Part shown: in pieces, positions 23,980 to 33,156 of the stretch
Numbering within the stretch: position 1 is the stretch's first letter
How the letters are laid out: every line of letters begins with the position of its first letter
Origin: Xanthobacter tagetidis
GTDB taxonomy: Bacteria > Pseudomonadota > Alphaproteobacteria > Rhizobiales > Xanthobacteraceae
Assembly: GCF_003667445.1 (NCBI RefSeq)
Contig: NZ_RCTF01000023.1
Coordinates: forward strand, 30,121-94,120
Reading direction: 5' to 3'
DNA: 64,000 bases
Notes under the pieces: model-generated
Databases searched by the model: none
Told to the model about the DNA's origin: nothing
The model's input: only the letters and a program-made list of their open reading frames with translations
Program-made: the position numbers and the translations under genes

Positions 23980-26714
23980 GCGGAACGGCAGGGGCTGGCC
24001 CAGGCGGACCGGCCGATGCCATCCGCCTCACGGGCATCCGCCACGCCTATGGCCGCACCCTGGCCGTTGACGGCATCGACCTTCTCGTCGCCGAGGGCGC
24101 TTCGGTGGCGCTCGTGGGACCGGACGGGGTCGGCAAGTCGACCCTCTTCGGCCTGATCGCCGGGGCCAAGCGCATCCAGGCCGGCAAGGTGGAGGTGCTG
24201 GGCGCGGACTTTTCCGCCCGCGCTGCCCGCGAGGCGGTGCAGCCGCGCATCGCCTTCATGCCCCAGGGGCTCGGGCGCAACCTCTATCCCAACCTCACCG
24301 TGGCGGAGAACATCGCCTTCTTCGCCCGCCTGTTCGGCGAGGAGGCCGACGCCAAGGGCGCCCGCGTCGCGCCCTTGCTCGCGGCCACGGGCCTCGATCC
24401 GTTCGCCGACCGGCTCATGCGCAAGCTCTCCGGCGGCATGAAGCAGAAGCTCGGCCTGTGCTGCGCGCTGGTGCACGACCCGGATCTGCTGCTGCTGGAC
24501 GAGCCCACCACCGGCGTCGACCCGCTCTCGCGCCGCCAGTTCTGGGACTTCGTCGAGCAGATTCGCGCCGACCGGCCGCGCCTGACCCTCCTCGTCGCCA
24601 CCGCCGACATGGAGGAGGCGGCGCGCTTCGAGCGCGTGGTGATGGTCGACGGCGGCCGCATCCTCGCCGACGGGACGCCGGCCGACCTTTTGGCCCGCAC
24701 CGGCCAGCCAAACCTGGAGCGCGCCTTCATCTCGCTGCTGCCCGAGGGGCGGCGCGGCGACGGGCCGGAAGCGGCGCCCGCCGCGCCGATCGCCGACGAC
24801 GCGCCCATCGCCATCGAATCGCGCGGGCTGACGCGCCGGTTCGGCGACTTCGTCGCCGTGGACCATGTGAGCTTCAAGATCCGCCGCGGCGAGATCTTCG
24901 GCTTCCTCGGCTCCAACGGCTGCGGCAAGTCCACCACCATGAAGATGCTCACCGGCCTTCTGCCGGCCTCCTCCGGGGAGGCGCTGCTGTTCGGCGTGCC
25001 GGTGGACCCGGCCGATATCGAGACCCGCCGGCGCGTGGGCTATATGAGCCAGGCCTTCTCGCTCTACGGCGAATTGACCGTGCGCCAGAACCTGGAGCTG
25101 CACGCCCGCCTGTTCACGCTGGCCGAGGCGGACGGCGTGGCGCGCATCGCCGAGCTGGTGCGGGACTTCGACCTTGCCGGCCACCTCGATGCGCTCTCCG
25201 ACGGCCTGCCTTTGGGCGTGCGCCAGCGCCTCTCGCTGGCGGTGGCGGTGCTGCACCGGCCGGAAGTGCTGATCCTCGACGAGCCCACCTCGGGCGTCGA
25301 CCCGGTGGCACGGGACAATTTCTGGGACCATCTCCAGCGCCTCTCCCGCACGGAGGGCGTGACCATTTTCGTCTCCACCCACTTCATGGGCGAGGCCGAG
25401 CGCTGCGACCGCATCTCCTTCATGCATGCCGGCAAGGTGATCGCCACCGGCACGCCTGAGGCCCTGAAGCGCGAGAAGGGCACGCCGACGCTGGAAGAGG
25501 CCTTCATCGCCTATATGGAGATGGGCGGACGGGCCGCAGAGACCAAGGCGCGCCTCGCGCCGCCCACGCCCCATGCCGCCGGCCGGCCGGCGGCCTTCTC
25601 GCCGCGCCGGCTCGGCGCCTATGCCTGGCGCGAGGCGCTGGAGCTGCGGCGCGATCCCGTGCGGCTGGCCTTCGCGCTGCTCGGCACCGCGCTCCTGATG
25701 GTGATCTTCGGCTACGGCATCACGCTCGATGTGGACAAGCTGCGCTTCGCCGTGCTCGACCGCGACCAGACGCCGGAGAGCCGCGCTTATGTCGACGGCT
25801 TTGCCCACTCCACCTATTTCGTGATGGAGCCGGCGCTGGCGAGCCCCGACGACCTCGACCGGCGGCTGAAGGCCAATTCCATCGCCTTCGCCATCGAAAT
25901 CCCGCCCGAGTTCGGCGCCGATCTGCGCTCCGGCCGGCCGACCGAGATCCTCGTGACCATCGACGGCGCCATGCCGTTCCGCGCCGAGACCATCCAAGGC
26001 TATGTGCAGGCGGTGCACCTGATGTTCCTGGCCGATGCCGCACGGATGGCGGGGCGGGACGTGACCAGCTTCGCGACCCTGGAGATGCGCTACCGCTACA
26101 ACCAGGCCTTCAAGAGCGTCGAGGCCATGGTGCCGGCGACCATCGCGCTGATGCTGATCTTCATTCCCGCCATCCTCACCGCCCTCGGGGTGGTGACGGA
26201 GAAGGAACTGGGCTCCATCACCAACCTCTACGTCACCCCCGTCACCAAGCTGGAATTCCTGCTGGGCAAGCAATTGCCCTACGCGGCCGTCGCGTTCTTC
26301 AATTTCGGCGTCCTGGTGCTGATGGCACTGTTCCTGTTCGGCGTGCCGCTGAAGGGCTCGTTCCTCGGCCTCGCGCTCGGCGCCGCCGCCTATGTGCTCG
26401 CCACCACGGCCATCGGCCTCGTCTCCTCGACCCTGACGAACACCCAGGTCGCAGCGCTGTTCGGCACCGCCATCGGCACGATGATGCCGGCGACCCAGTT
26501 CTCGGGGATGCTCCAGCCGGTGGCGACGCTGGAAGGCGGGGCGTGGGTGCTGGGCACCTTCTTTCCCACCACCTATTTCATGCGCATCTCGGTGGGCGCC
26601 TTCACCAAGGGGCTCGACCTCGCCGATCTCCTGCCGTTCGTGGGCGCGACCATCCTGTTCTGGCCGGCGCTGCTCGCCCTCGCCTGGGTGATCCTGCGCA
26701 AGCAGGAGGTGTGA
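23976..26714 (+). CDS. RbbA-like ABC exporter: two ATPase domains fused to a permease
   Basis: A protein of 912 residues, close to Escherichia coli RbbA in length and order. ATPase domain 1 (about 15-240) has GPDGVGKST, LSGGMKQKLGL and LLLLDEPTTGVD. ATPase domain 2 (about 275-500) has GSNGCGKST and LILDEPTSGVD, but its signature is the degenerate LPLGVRQRLSLA seen in this family. An ABC-2 permease domain (about 540-912) includes VPATIALMLIFIPAILTALGV. The GTG at 23976 overlaps the HlyD stop; a much longer open frame upstream is antisense-free but overlaps hlyD and is rejected. The cargo is unknown. Confidence 0.9.
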   Translation: MSGTAGAGPGGPADAIRLTGIRHAYGRTLAVDGIDLLVAEGASVALVGPDGVGKSTLFGLIAGAKRIQAGKVEVLGADFSARAAREAVQPRIAFMPQGLGRNLYPNLTVAENIAFFARLFGEEADAKGARVAPLLAATGLDPFADRLMRKLSGGMKQKLGLCCALVHDPDLLLLDEPTTGVDPLSRRQFWDFVEQIRADRPRLTLLVATADMEEAARFERVVMVDGGRILADGTPADLLARTGQPNLERAFISLLPEGRRGDGPEAAPAAPIADDAPIAIESRGLTRRFGDFVAVDHVSFKIRRGEIFGFLGSNGCGKSTTMKMLTGLLPASSGEALLFGVPVDPADIETRRRVGYMSQAFSLYGELTVRQNLELHARLFTLAEADGVARIAELVRDFDLAGHLDALSDGLPLGVRQRLSLAVAVLHRPEVLILDEPTSGVDPVARDNFWDHLQRLSRTEGVTIFVSTHFMGEAERCDRISFMHAGKVIATGTPEALKREKGTPTLEEAFIAYMEMGGRAAETKARLAPPTPHAAGRPAAFSPRRLGAYAWREALELRRDPVRLAFALLGTALLMVIFGYGITLDVDKLRFAVLDRDQTPESRAYVDGFAHSTYFVMEPALASPDDLDRRLKANSIAFAIEIPPEFGADLRSGRPTEILVTIDGAMPFRAETIQGYVQAVHLMFLADAARMAGRDVTSFATLEMRYRYNQAFKSVEAMVPATIALMLIFIPAILTALGVVTEKELGSITNLYVTPVTKLEFLLGKQLPYAAVAFFNFGVLVLMALFLFGVPLKGSFLGLALGAAAYVLATTAIGLVSSTLTNTQVAALFGTAIGTMMPATQFSGMLQPVATLEGGAWVLGTFFPTTYFMRISVGAFTKGLDLADLLPFVGATILFWPALLALAWVILRKQEV

Positions 26715-26715
26715 G

Positions 26716-27912
26716 ATGGCGCCCACCCCCGCCGCCCCCTCGGCCTCGCCCGCGCCCTCCCCTGCCGGCAAGCGCCCGCCGCGCTGGCGCGCCTTCGCCG
26801 GCAATGTGCGCGAGCTGGTGGTGAAGGAACTCATCAGCCTGTGGCGCGACCGCGCGCTTCTGGTGCTGGTGCTCTACGCCTTCACCGCCGCCATCGTGCT
26901 CCAGGCCAACGGCATGAAGCACGATCTCAACCGCGCCACCGTGGGCGTGGTGGACGAGGACAATTCCCCGCTCTCCAACGCCATCCTCGACGGCCTGCTG
27001 CCGCCGCGCTTCCAGGCGCCGGTGCACCTCGCCCCGCAGGACGTGGACCGCGCCATGGACGCGGCGCGCTTCACCTTCGTCCTCAACATTCCGCCCGACT
27101 TCCAGTCGGACGTCCTGGCCGGGCGCGACCCGCAGGTCCAGCTTCTGATCGACGCCACCGCCTTGATGCAGGCGGGCCTCGGCGCCAACGACATCTCCGC
27201 CATCTTCCAGGAGGAGGTGAACCGCTTCGTGCTGCGCCATTCGGAAGGAGTCCCGACGCCGGTGGAGCTGAAGATCCGCGTCGCCTTCAACCAGGGGCTG
27301 GAATCCTCCTGGTTCACCGGCACCATGGGCCTCATCACCAACATCACCATGCTCTCGGTGCTGCTGGCCGGCGCCGCGCTGATCCGCGAGCGCGAGCACG
27401 GCACGCTGGAGCATCTCCTGGTGCTGCCGGTGCGCCCGTCCGAGATCATGCTGGCGAAGATCCTCGCCAACGGCTCGGTGATCCTGGTGGGCGCGGCCTT
27501 CTCCGTGGTGGTGGTGCTGAAATGGGGGCTCGGCATGGGCATCGCCGGCTCGGTGCCGCTGTTCCTCGCGGGGGCGGCGCTCTATCTGTTCTTCACCGCC
27601 TCGCTCGGCATCTTCCTCGGCACGCTGGCGGGATCGATGCCGCAGTTCGGGCTGCTGTTCTTCCTCATCGTGCTGCCCATGAACATGCTTTCGGGCGGCT
27701 TCACCCCGCTGGAGAGCATGCCGCAATGGCTGCAGGTGGCCATGCAGGCCTCCCCCTCCACCCAGTTCGTCGCCTTCGCGCAGGCGATCCTCTATCGCGG
27801 CGCCGGGATCGAGACGGTGTGGCCGCGCTTTGCCGCCACCTTCGGCATCGGCGTGCTGTTCTTCGCCTTCGCGCTGGCGCGCTTCCGCACCTTCCTCGCC
27901 GCCCAGCAGTGA
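26716..27912 (+). CDS. ABC-2 type permease (YhhJ-like)
   Basis: A protein of 398 residues with a Pro/Ala-rich N-terminus, a first membrane segment (ALLVLVLYAFTAAIVLQ), a large periplasmic domain (VGVVDEDNSPLSNAI) and five C-terminal segments including REREHGTLEHLLVLPV, the ABC-2 signature region, and LPMNMLSGGFTPLESMP. It follows the RbbA-like gene by one nucleotide and completes a HlyD-RbbA-YhhJ export operon. The substrate is unknown; related systems are annotated as drug or heme-related exporters without proof. Confidence 0.9.
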   Translation: MAPTPAAPSASPAPSPAGKRPPRWRAFAGNVRELVVKELISLWRDRALLVLVLYAFTAAIVLQANGMKHDLNRATVGVVDEDNSPLSNAILDGLLPPRFQAPVHLAPQDVDRAMDAARFTFVLNIPPDFQSDVLAGRDPQVQLLIDATALMQAGLGANDISAIFQEEVNRFVLRHSEGVPTPVELKIRVAFNQGLESSWFTGTMGLITNITMLSVLLAGAALIREREHGTLEHLLVLPVRPSEIMLAKILANGSVILVGAAFSVVVVLKWGLGMGIAGSVPLFLAGAALYLFFTASLGIFLGTLAGSMPQFGLLFFLIVLPMNMLSGGFTPLESMPQWLQVAMQASPSTQFVAFAQAILYRGAGIETVWPRFAATFGIGVLFFAFALARFRTFLAAQQ

Positions 27913-27917
27913 CCGGC

Positions 27918-28931
27918 TCAGCCGGCCTCGGCCGGCTTGCCGGAGAGCAGCGCCGCCACCGGCTTCGACCTCGGGTGGCCGGCGCAGAAGGTCAGCGTCA
28001 CGATCAGCACCGGCACGCCGATGAAGGCGCCCGGCAGCCCCCAGAGGAAGGCGAAGAAGAACACCGAGAACAGCACCAGGAACGGCGAGACCGCAAGCGT
28101 CTTGCCAGCGATCCGCGGCTCGATATAGCTGCCGGACAGGAACTGGATCACGTTGAGGGAAACGAACACGAACGCCGCCATCTCCCAGGATTCGAACTGG
28201 GCGAGCGCGAACACGGTGGGCAGCAGGGTCGCCACGAACGGCCCGATGAACGGGATGTAGTTGAGCGCGAAGGCGATGGCGCCCCAGGCCAGCGCCAGCT
28301 CCAGTCCGGAAAACAGCGTGAAGGCCCAAACCGCGAAGCCGGTGGCGAGGCTCATGAAGGTGCGCACCACCATGTATTTCTGGAGCTTCTCCGCCGCCGC
28401 CGCGCCCGCCGCCACCAGATAGGCGCCGCGCCCGCGGGCCCGGAGCTTGAGGAGTTGGGACTTCAGCGCGTCCACCTCCAGCATGCCGAGCAAAAAATAG
28501 AGGAAGGTGAAGACCAGGAACGAGGCGAGCGAGTGCAGCCGTCCGGAAATGTCCTGGAACAGGCGCAGCATCCAGCGCACGTCGAAATGGTCGGCCATCA
28601 CGCTGGCGAGCACGAAGCCGTGGCCCTCCAGCCAGATGCCGAGCTGCCCATAGAGCGTCTGGAACCGCGCGGCATTGGCGAACACCCACTGCCCCACATG
28701 CCCGAGGCCCCACACCACCAGCGAGGTCACGGCCCCCACCACGCCGAGCGCCACCACCAGCGTCGCGAGCACCGCGGCGATCTTGGGCAGCACGCGCTCC
28801 AGCCGGCGTTGCAGCGGCCAGGCGAGCGCCATCACGAAGATCGCGAACACCACGGGCACGATCAGGGTCTGCGCCTCCCTGAGCGCGGCACAGATCACCA
28901 CCAGGGCAGCAAGCCCGACCAGCGCCCTCAT
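27918..28931 (-). CDS. AI-2E family transporter (PerM/YhhT-like)
   Basis: A protein of 337 residues with about eight membrane segments. It has the family end region NYIPFIGPFVATLLPTVFAL, GSYIEPRIAGKTLAVSPFLVL and FLWGLPGAFIGVPVLI. Family members move AI-2 or exchange Na+ for H+; the substrate here is not known. The ATG at 28931 is preferred to a GTG at 28946 because GGGGGAACGCC precedes it. E. coli also has yhhT near yhhJ-rbbA-yhiI, so the neighbourhood is conserved in part. Confidence 0.85.
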   Translation of the reverse strand: MRALVGLAALVVICAALREAQTLIVPVVFAIFVMALAWPLQRRLERVLPKIAAVLATLVVALGVVGAVTSLVVWGLGHVGQWVFANAARFQTLYGQLGIWLEGHGFVLASVMADHFDVRWMLRLFQDISGRLHSLASFLVFTFLYFLLGMLEVDALKSQLLKLRARGRGAYLVAAGAAAAEKLQKYMVVRTFMSLATGFAVWAFTLFSGLELALAWGAIAFALNYIPFIGPFVATLLPTVFALAQFESWEMAAFVFVSLNVIQFLSGSYIEPRIAGKTLAVSPFLVLFSVFFFAFLWGLPGAFIGVPVLIVTLTFCAGHPRSKPVAALLSGKPAEAG

Positions 28932-29140
28932 GGCGTTCCCCCTCACGTCCGCACCCGGCGCGGCGCCCCTTTATGGGCGAAACGGGCGGGCCGGCGAAAG
29001 GGCGTACCGCGCCCAGGACGAAAGAAAAATCAGACCCGCGGGCGGCCCCCGCTACCGACACGGCGGCGCGGTGACGTGCGGCATCTTTCCCTTTACCTGC
29101 AACACCCTATAAAGAGCGGGACGAAACGGGCGGAAACCAC

Positions 29141-30316
29141 ATGGCGCGGATGACGGGCGCGGGCGGATCGGGTGCGAAAGGTGCGCGCGGGCGCGCGCTC
29201 GCGCCGGTGCTCGCCGCGCTGGGGCTGCTGGCACTCGCCGCCTGCGCCCGCCCCGAAGGCGTGCTCGTGCCCGTGGCCGTTGGCGACACGCCAGGCACAA
29301 GAGTGGACATGCTGGTCGCCACGACGCGAGCGCCCAGCACCGCGCCCGGCGTCGTCTTCACCGGCGAGCGCGGCGACGCCCTCGCCTTCACCGACGTCGC
29401 GGTGTCGGTGCCGGCCGACCGGCCGGTGGGCTCCATCCAGTGGCCGTCCGGCCCCAACGGCGATCCCGCGCGCGAGTTCGTCGTCAGCCGCCTCGAACCG
29501 CTCCAGCGCACGGACATCGCCGCCTGGTTCACGGCGCGGCACGGCAAGAAGCGGCGCGTGCTGGTGTTCGTGCACGGCTTCAACACCCGGTTCGACGCCT
29601 CGGTCTTCGGCTATGCGCAGTTCATCGCCGACACCGACGCCTCGCTGGTGCCGGTGCTGTTCTCCTGGCCCTCGCGCGGGCGGGTGACGGACTATGTCTA
29701 TGACCGCGAGAGCGCCAATTTCTCGCGCTCCGACCTCGCTTACGTGCTCACTTCGGCCGCCGCGAGCCCCAAGGTGGACGAGGTGGTGGTCATGGCCCAT
29801 TCCATGGGCGCCTGGCTCGCGGTGGAGGCGCTGCGCCAGATCGCGCTGAAGAACGGGCGCATCCCGGCCAAGATCACCAATGTGGTGCTTGCCTCCCCCG
29901 ACCTCGACATCGACGTGTTCGAGCGCCAGATGGTGGACATCGGCCCCAGCCGCCCCAAGGTCACGATCTTCGTGTCGCGCAACGACAAGGCGCTGGGCAT
30001 CTCGCGCCTCCTCGCCGGCCAGGTGACGCGGGTCGGCGCGGTGGACCTCAACGACCCGCAATATGCGGCGCGGCTGGAGCGGGCGCGCGACATCACGGTG
30101 GTCGACCTCACCGCGCTCCAGGGCGGCGATGCGCTCAACCATTCGGTGTTCGCCACCCAGAAGGACATCGTCGGCCTCATCGGCGCCCGCCTCGCGGGCG
30201 GGCAAGACCTGAGCGAGGAGGACGGCCTCGTCGCGCGCGTCGGCGGCGGCGTCGGCATGGCGGTGGGCAGCGTCGCCGCAGCGCCCATCCTGGTCTTCTC
30301 CGGCGGGCGCAACTGA
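29141..30316 (+). CDS. Alpha/beta-hydrolase lipoprotein (DUF900-like)
   Basis: A protein of 391 residues with a basic N-terminus, a hydrophobic segment and lipobox LAAC near residue 35. The hydrolase domain has VLVFVHGFNTRFDAS (oxyanion hole) and VVMAHSMGAWLA with the nucleophile serine; aspartate and histidine near VSRNDKALGISR and DALNHSVF complete a possible triad. DUF900-type enzymes are esterase-like with unknown substrates. The stop is followed by a palindromic repeat shared with the convergent phytochrome gene. Confidence 0.85.
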   Translation: MARMTGAGGSGAKGARGRALAPVLAALGLLALAACARPEGVLVPVAVGDTPGTRVDMLVATTRAPSTAPGVVFTGERGDALAFTDVAVSVPADRPVGSIQWPSGPNGDPAREFVVSRLEPLQRTDIAAWFTARHGKKRRVLVFVHGFNTRFDASVFGYAQFIADTDASLVPVLFSWPSRGRVTDYVYDRESANFSRSDLAYVLTSAAASPKVDEVVVMAHSMGAWLAVEALRQIALKNGRIPAKITNVVLASPDLDIDVFERQMVDIGPSRPKVTIFVSRNDKALGISRLLAGQVTRVGAVDLNDPQYAARLERARDITVVDLTALQGGDALNHSVFATQKDIVGLIGARLAGGQDLSEEDGLVARVGGGVGMAVGSVAAAPILVFSGGRN

Positions 30317-30360
30317 CCGGGCGGGGAGCGCCCACCGGCGGCCGTGCCCTGCCCCCAATC

Positions 30361-30412
30361 TAGAGGGCGATTCACCGATCAAATCGAGCCAATCTGATCG
30401 GATCGCGCTCTA
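30361..30412. repeat. Long palindromic element overlapping the phytochrome stop codon
   Basis: TAGAGGGCGAT...CCGATCA on the left pairs with TGATCGG-ATCGCGCTCTA on the right: 18 pairs with one mismatch and a 3-nt bulge. The right-hand CTA (30410-30412) is the TAG stop of the minus-strand phytochrome. The TAGAGCGCGATCCGATCA arm resembles dispersed palindromes of Rhizobiales. It may act as a terminator between convergent genes. Confidence 0.7.
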
Positions 30413-32944
30413 CCGCGTCATCGCGGACCACCCCGCATTGGCCAGTTCAACGTGAGTGTAAGGCTTCACGATGACCGGCGCGCTGGCATGCGCGGGCGGA
30501 AGGGCCAAGGCGTCGCCGTAGCCGCTGGCGAAGATCATGGGCACCCCGCGGGCCTTCAGTTCATCGGCGATCGGCAGGCTGTTCGTCTCGCCGAGATTGA
30601 AATCCAGCACGCCGACGTCCACCGTCCGGTCGGCGATCAGCGCCATGGCGTCCGGGACGGAGGCGGCGACCAGCACCTCGCGCGCGCCGAGTTCCAGCAG
30701 GGTCGCCTCGCAGCCGAGCGCGATCATCAGGCTGTCCTCCACCAGCAGCACCGAGCTGCCCTCGTAAGGGCTTGCCTTGCGCGCCGGCGCCGCGGCGATG
30801 CGCGCGGGAGCGCCGCGCGGCGTGGCCGCGGACACGTGGCGTGCCGGAATGCGGAACTCCGCCTCGATCCCGGACACGCGGTAGCGCATGTCCGCCGAAC
30901 CGCCCAGTTCGTGGGGAATGGAGCGTTCGATCACCGTGGTGCCGAAGCCGCGCCGCCGGGGCGCCGTTACGGCCGGGCCACCGGACTCGCTCCAGGACAG
31001 GCGCAGATCCCCGGCATTGTCGAGGTGCCAGCGGATCGTCACCGTGCCGCTCTGCGAGAGGGCGCCGTACTTCGCCGCGTTCGTCACCAGTTCGTGGACC
31101 ACGAGGGCGACCACCGTGAACGCGTCGGGCACGAGCTTCACGTCTTCGCCTTCGAGGCGCACGCGATCGCGCCGGGCGCCGAGGAAGGCGCTCACCTCGG
31201 TCGCGATCAGGCTGGTGAGGCTCGCCGGCGCGAGCCGGTCCGCGCTCACCTGGTCATGGGCGCGCGCCAGGGCCTGAACCCGCAAATCGAGAGTCTCCAT
31301 CATGTCGTTGGGGTCCACCGCGTGTTGGCGCGTCTGGGCCACGAGGCCGCGGATCAGCGCCAGGATGTTGCGCACCCGGTGGTTCAGCTCGGCCACCAGC
31401 AGGGTCTGGCGCTCCTGCGCCCGGCGGCGTTCGTCCCCGGCGGCGTCGGCAAGGCGCAGCACCACTTCGAGAAGGGCGCCGCGCAGGGATTCGGCGACGC
31501 GCAGCTCGGCGGCGGTGAACGGCTCCGCCTTGCCCTTCACCAGTTCGGACCACTCCTCGAAGCTCTTGCGCGGCGTCAGGCGCGCACCGAGCGGGCCGAG
31601 TTCGACCGGCTTCTCCGGATTTCCCGCCCAGCGCACGGCCCGCAGCCGCTCGGCGCGGAACAGCACCACATGGTCCCGGGCGGTGCGCGAGATGGGGATG
31701 GCGAGCATGCCGGCCGCCTTGTTGCCATAGGCCGCCGCCTCGGGAATGACGCTCGAAATCTGGTCCGTCGTATAGATCTGCGACGACGCGGCCCGGTTGA
31801 GCCAGGTGATGATGCCGCTGAATTGCGCCTCGTCGGGCGTGAGGCCCGAGAGCCGGCTCACGCCATCCACCATGACGCCCACCCCGTCGCACGGGATCGC
31901 GTCGGCCACCGTGCTGCCGAACCACGAGGAATCCGCCATGGCCGAGCCGTCGCGGGCAATGGTGGCGAGCAGATGCGAGGCCACCTCGCGGGCCTTGACC
32001 TCATACTCGGCCTCCTGCGCACGCAGCCGGCTCTCAAGCATGAGCGAGAACATGGAGCCGAACAGCTCCGCCGCGGTGCGCTCCATCATGCTCGGCCGCT
32101 TGGGCGCGTAGTGGTGGCACGCCACGAGCCCCCACAGCCGGCCCTCCACCAGGATCGAGATGGAGAGCGAGGCGGCCACGCCCATGTTGCGCAGATATTC
32201 GATATGGATCGGCGAGACCGACCGCAGCAGCGACATGGACAGGTCGAGCGGCGCGCCCGCGACGTCGAACTGCGGCACGATCAATGCGGGCGGTGCGCCC
32301 ACGTCGGCGATCACCCGGAAGGTGTTGCGCACGTAGAGCAGGCGGGCCTGCGCGGGAATGTCGGATGCAGGGTAGTTGAGCCCGAGAAAGCTGTCGACGC
32401 TGCTGCGGCGGGCCTCCGCGGCGACCTCGCCGCTGCCGGCTGCGTCGAAGCGGTAGATCATCACCCGGTCGAAGCCGGTCAGCGCGCGCACCTGGCGCGC
32501 GCCCTCCTCCAGGAACCCCTTGAGCGAGGTGGCCGGCCGCACGCGGGAGATCATCGCCCGCACCAGGGCGCTCGCATCGCCGCGGCCGCCGTCGGCGGGC
32601 TCGCACTCCAGAATGAACAGCCCGTCGGCGAGGTGGACGGCGACGTCGAACGCGCCGCCGGATGGCGTGAGGCGGTCGAGGTGCCCGCGCTCCACCGCAT
32701 CCGGCGTCCGCAGCATGGCCGCCATGTTGCGCAGGGTGTGGATCGCATCCTGATCGAAGATTTCGGTCACGGACCGGCCAAGCACCTCCGCCAGGGGCTG
32801 GCCGAGGTGCTGGTCCACGTTTTCCGAGGCGCGCTCTATCCGCCAGTCGTCGCCGAGCGCCAGCAGGAAGCCGAACGGCTGGATGGCCCCAAGCTGATGG
32901 ATGGGCTCGCGGTCGCAATTGGTGAGATCGACGGGTATCCTCAC
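30410..32944 (-). CDS. bphP: Bacteriophytochrome HWE histidine kinase with receiver domain
   Basis: A protein of 844 residues. Cys10 in DLTNCDREPIHQLGAIQPFG is the biliverdin-binding cysteine. PAS (to about 120), GAF (about 145-310, with YPASDIPAQARLLY) and PHY (about 330-510, with PRKSFEEW) form the sensor. The kinase has the H-box AELNHRVRNILAL (His522), N-box HELVTNAAKYG and WSE of the HWE class. A C-terminal receiver has Asp781 in VLDFNLG. It should sense red/far-red light. The GTG at 32944 is inferred, since it alone places the Cys close to the N-terminus as in relatives; the ribosome site is weak. No heme oxygenase gene is nearby to make biliverdin. Confidence 0.9.
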   Translation of the reverse strand: MRIPVDLTNCDREPIHQLGAIQPFGFLLALGDDWRIERASENVDQHLGQPLAEVLGRSVTEIFDQDAIHTLRNMAAMLRTPDAVERGHLDRLTPSGGAFDVAVHLADGLFILECEPADGGRGDASALVRAMISRVRPATSLKGFLEEGARQVRALTGFDRVMIYRFDAAGSGEVAAEARRSSVDSFLGLNYPASDIPAQARLLYVRNTFRVIADVGAPPALIVPQFDVAGAPLDLSMSLLRSVSPIHIEYLRNMGVAASLSISILVEGRLWGLVACHHYAPKRPSMMERTAAELFGSMFSLMLESRLRAQEAEYEVKAREVASHLLATIARDGSAMADSSWFGSTVADAIPCDGVGVMVDGVSRLSGLTPDEAQFSGIITWLNRAASSQIYTTDQISSVIPEAAAYGNKAAGMLAIPISRTARDHVVLFRAERLRAVRWAGNPEKPVELGPLGARLTPRKSFEEWSELVKGKAEPFTAAELRVAESLRGALLEVVLRLADAAGDERRRAQERQTLLVAELNHRVRNILALIRGLVAQTRQHAVDPNDMMETLDLRVQALARAHDQVSADRLAPASLTSLIATEVSAFLGARRDRVRLEGEDVKLVPDAFTVVALVVHELVTNAAKYGALSQSGTVTIRWHLDNAGDLRLSWSESGGPAVTAPRRRGFGTTVIERSIPHELGGSADMRYRVSGIEAEFRIPARHVSAATPRGAPARIAAAPARKASPYEGSSVLLVEDSLMIALGCEATLLELGAREVLVAASVPDAMALIADRTVDVGVLDFNLGETNSLPIADELKARGVPMIFASGYGDALALPPAHASAPVIVKPYTHVELANAGWSAMTR

Positions 32945-33156
32945 CGGCGTGGAGCCGAGCCGCGCAGACCATGATCCGCGCGCGCAAGCCCGGCCAGATC
33001 TGGCGGTTTGGGGCGGTCGGACGGCCTCGCTTCGCAGGGGCGGACAGCCGGAACAGAACACGGGATTGCACGTTGGCACATGTGTGTTCCAGTAACACGC
33101 GTCTGGTGGAGCGTCTGTCCACTAGGGCACACAGGAAGAACAGAAAGGGATCAAGC

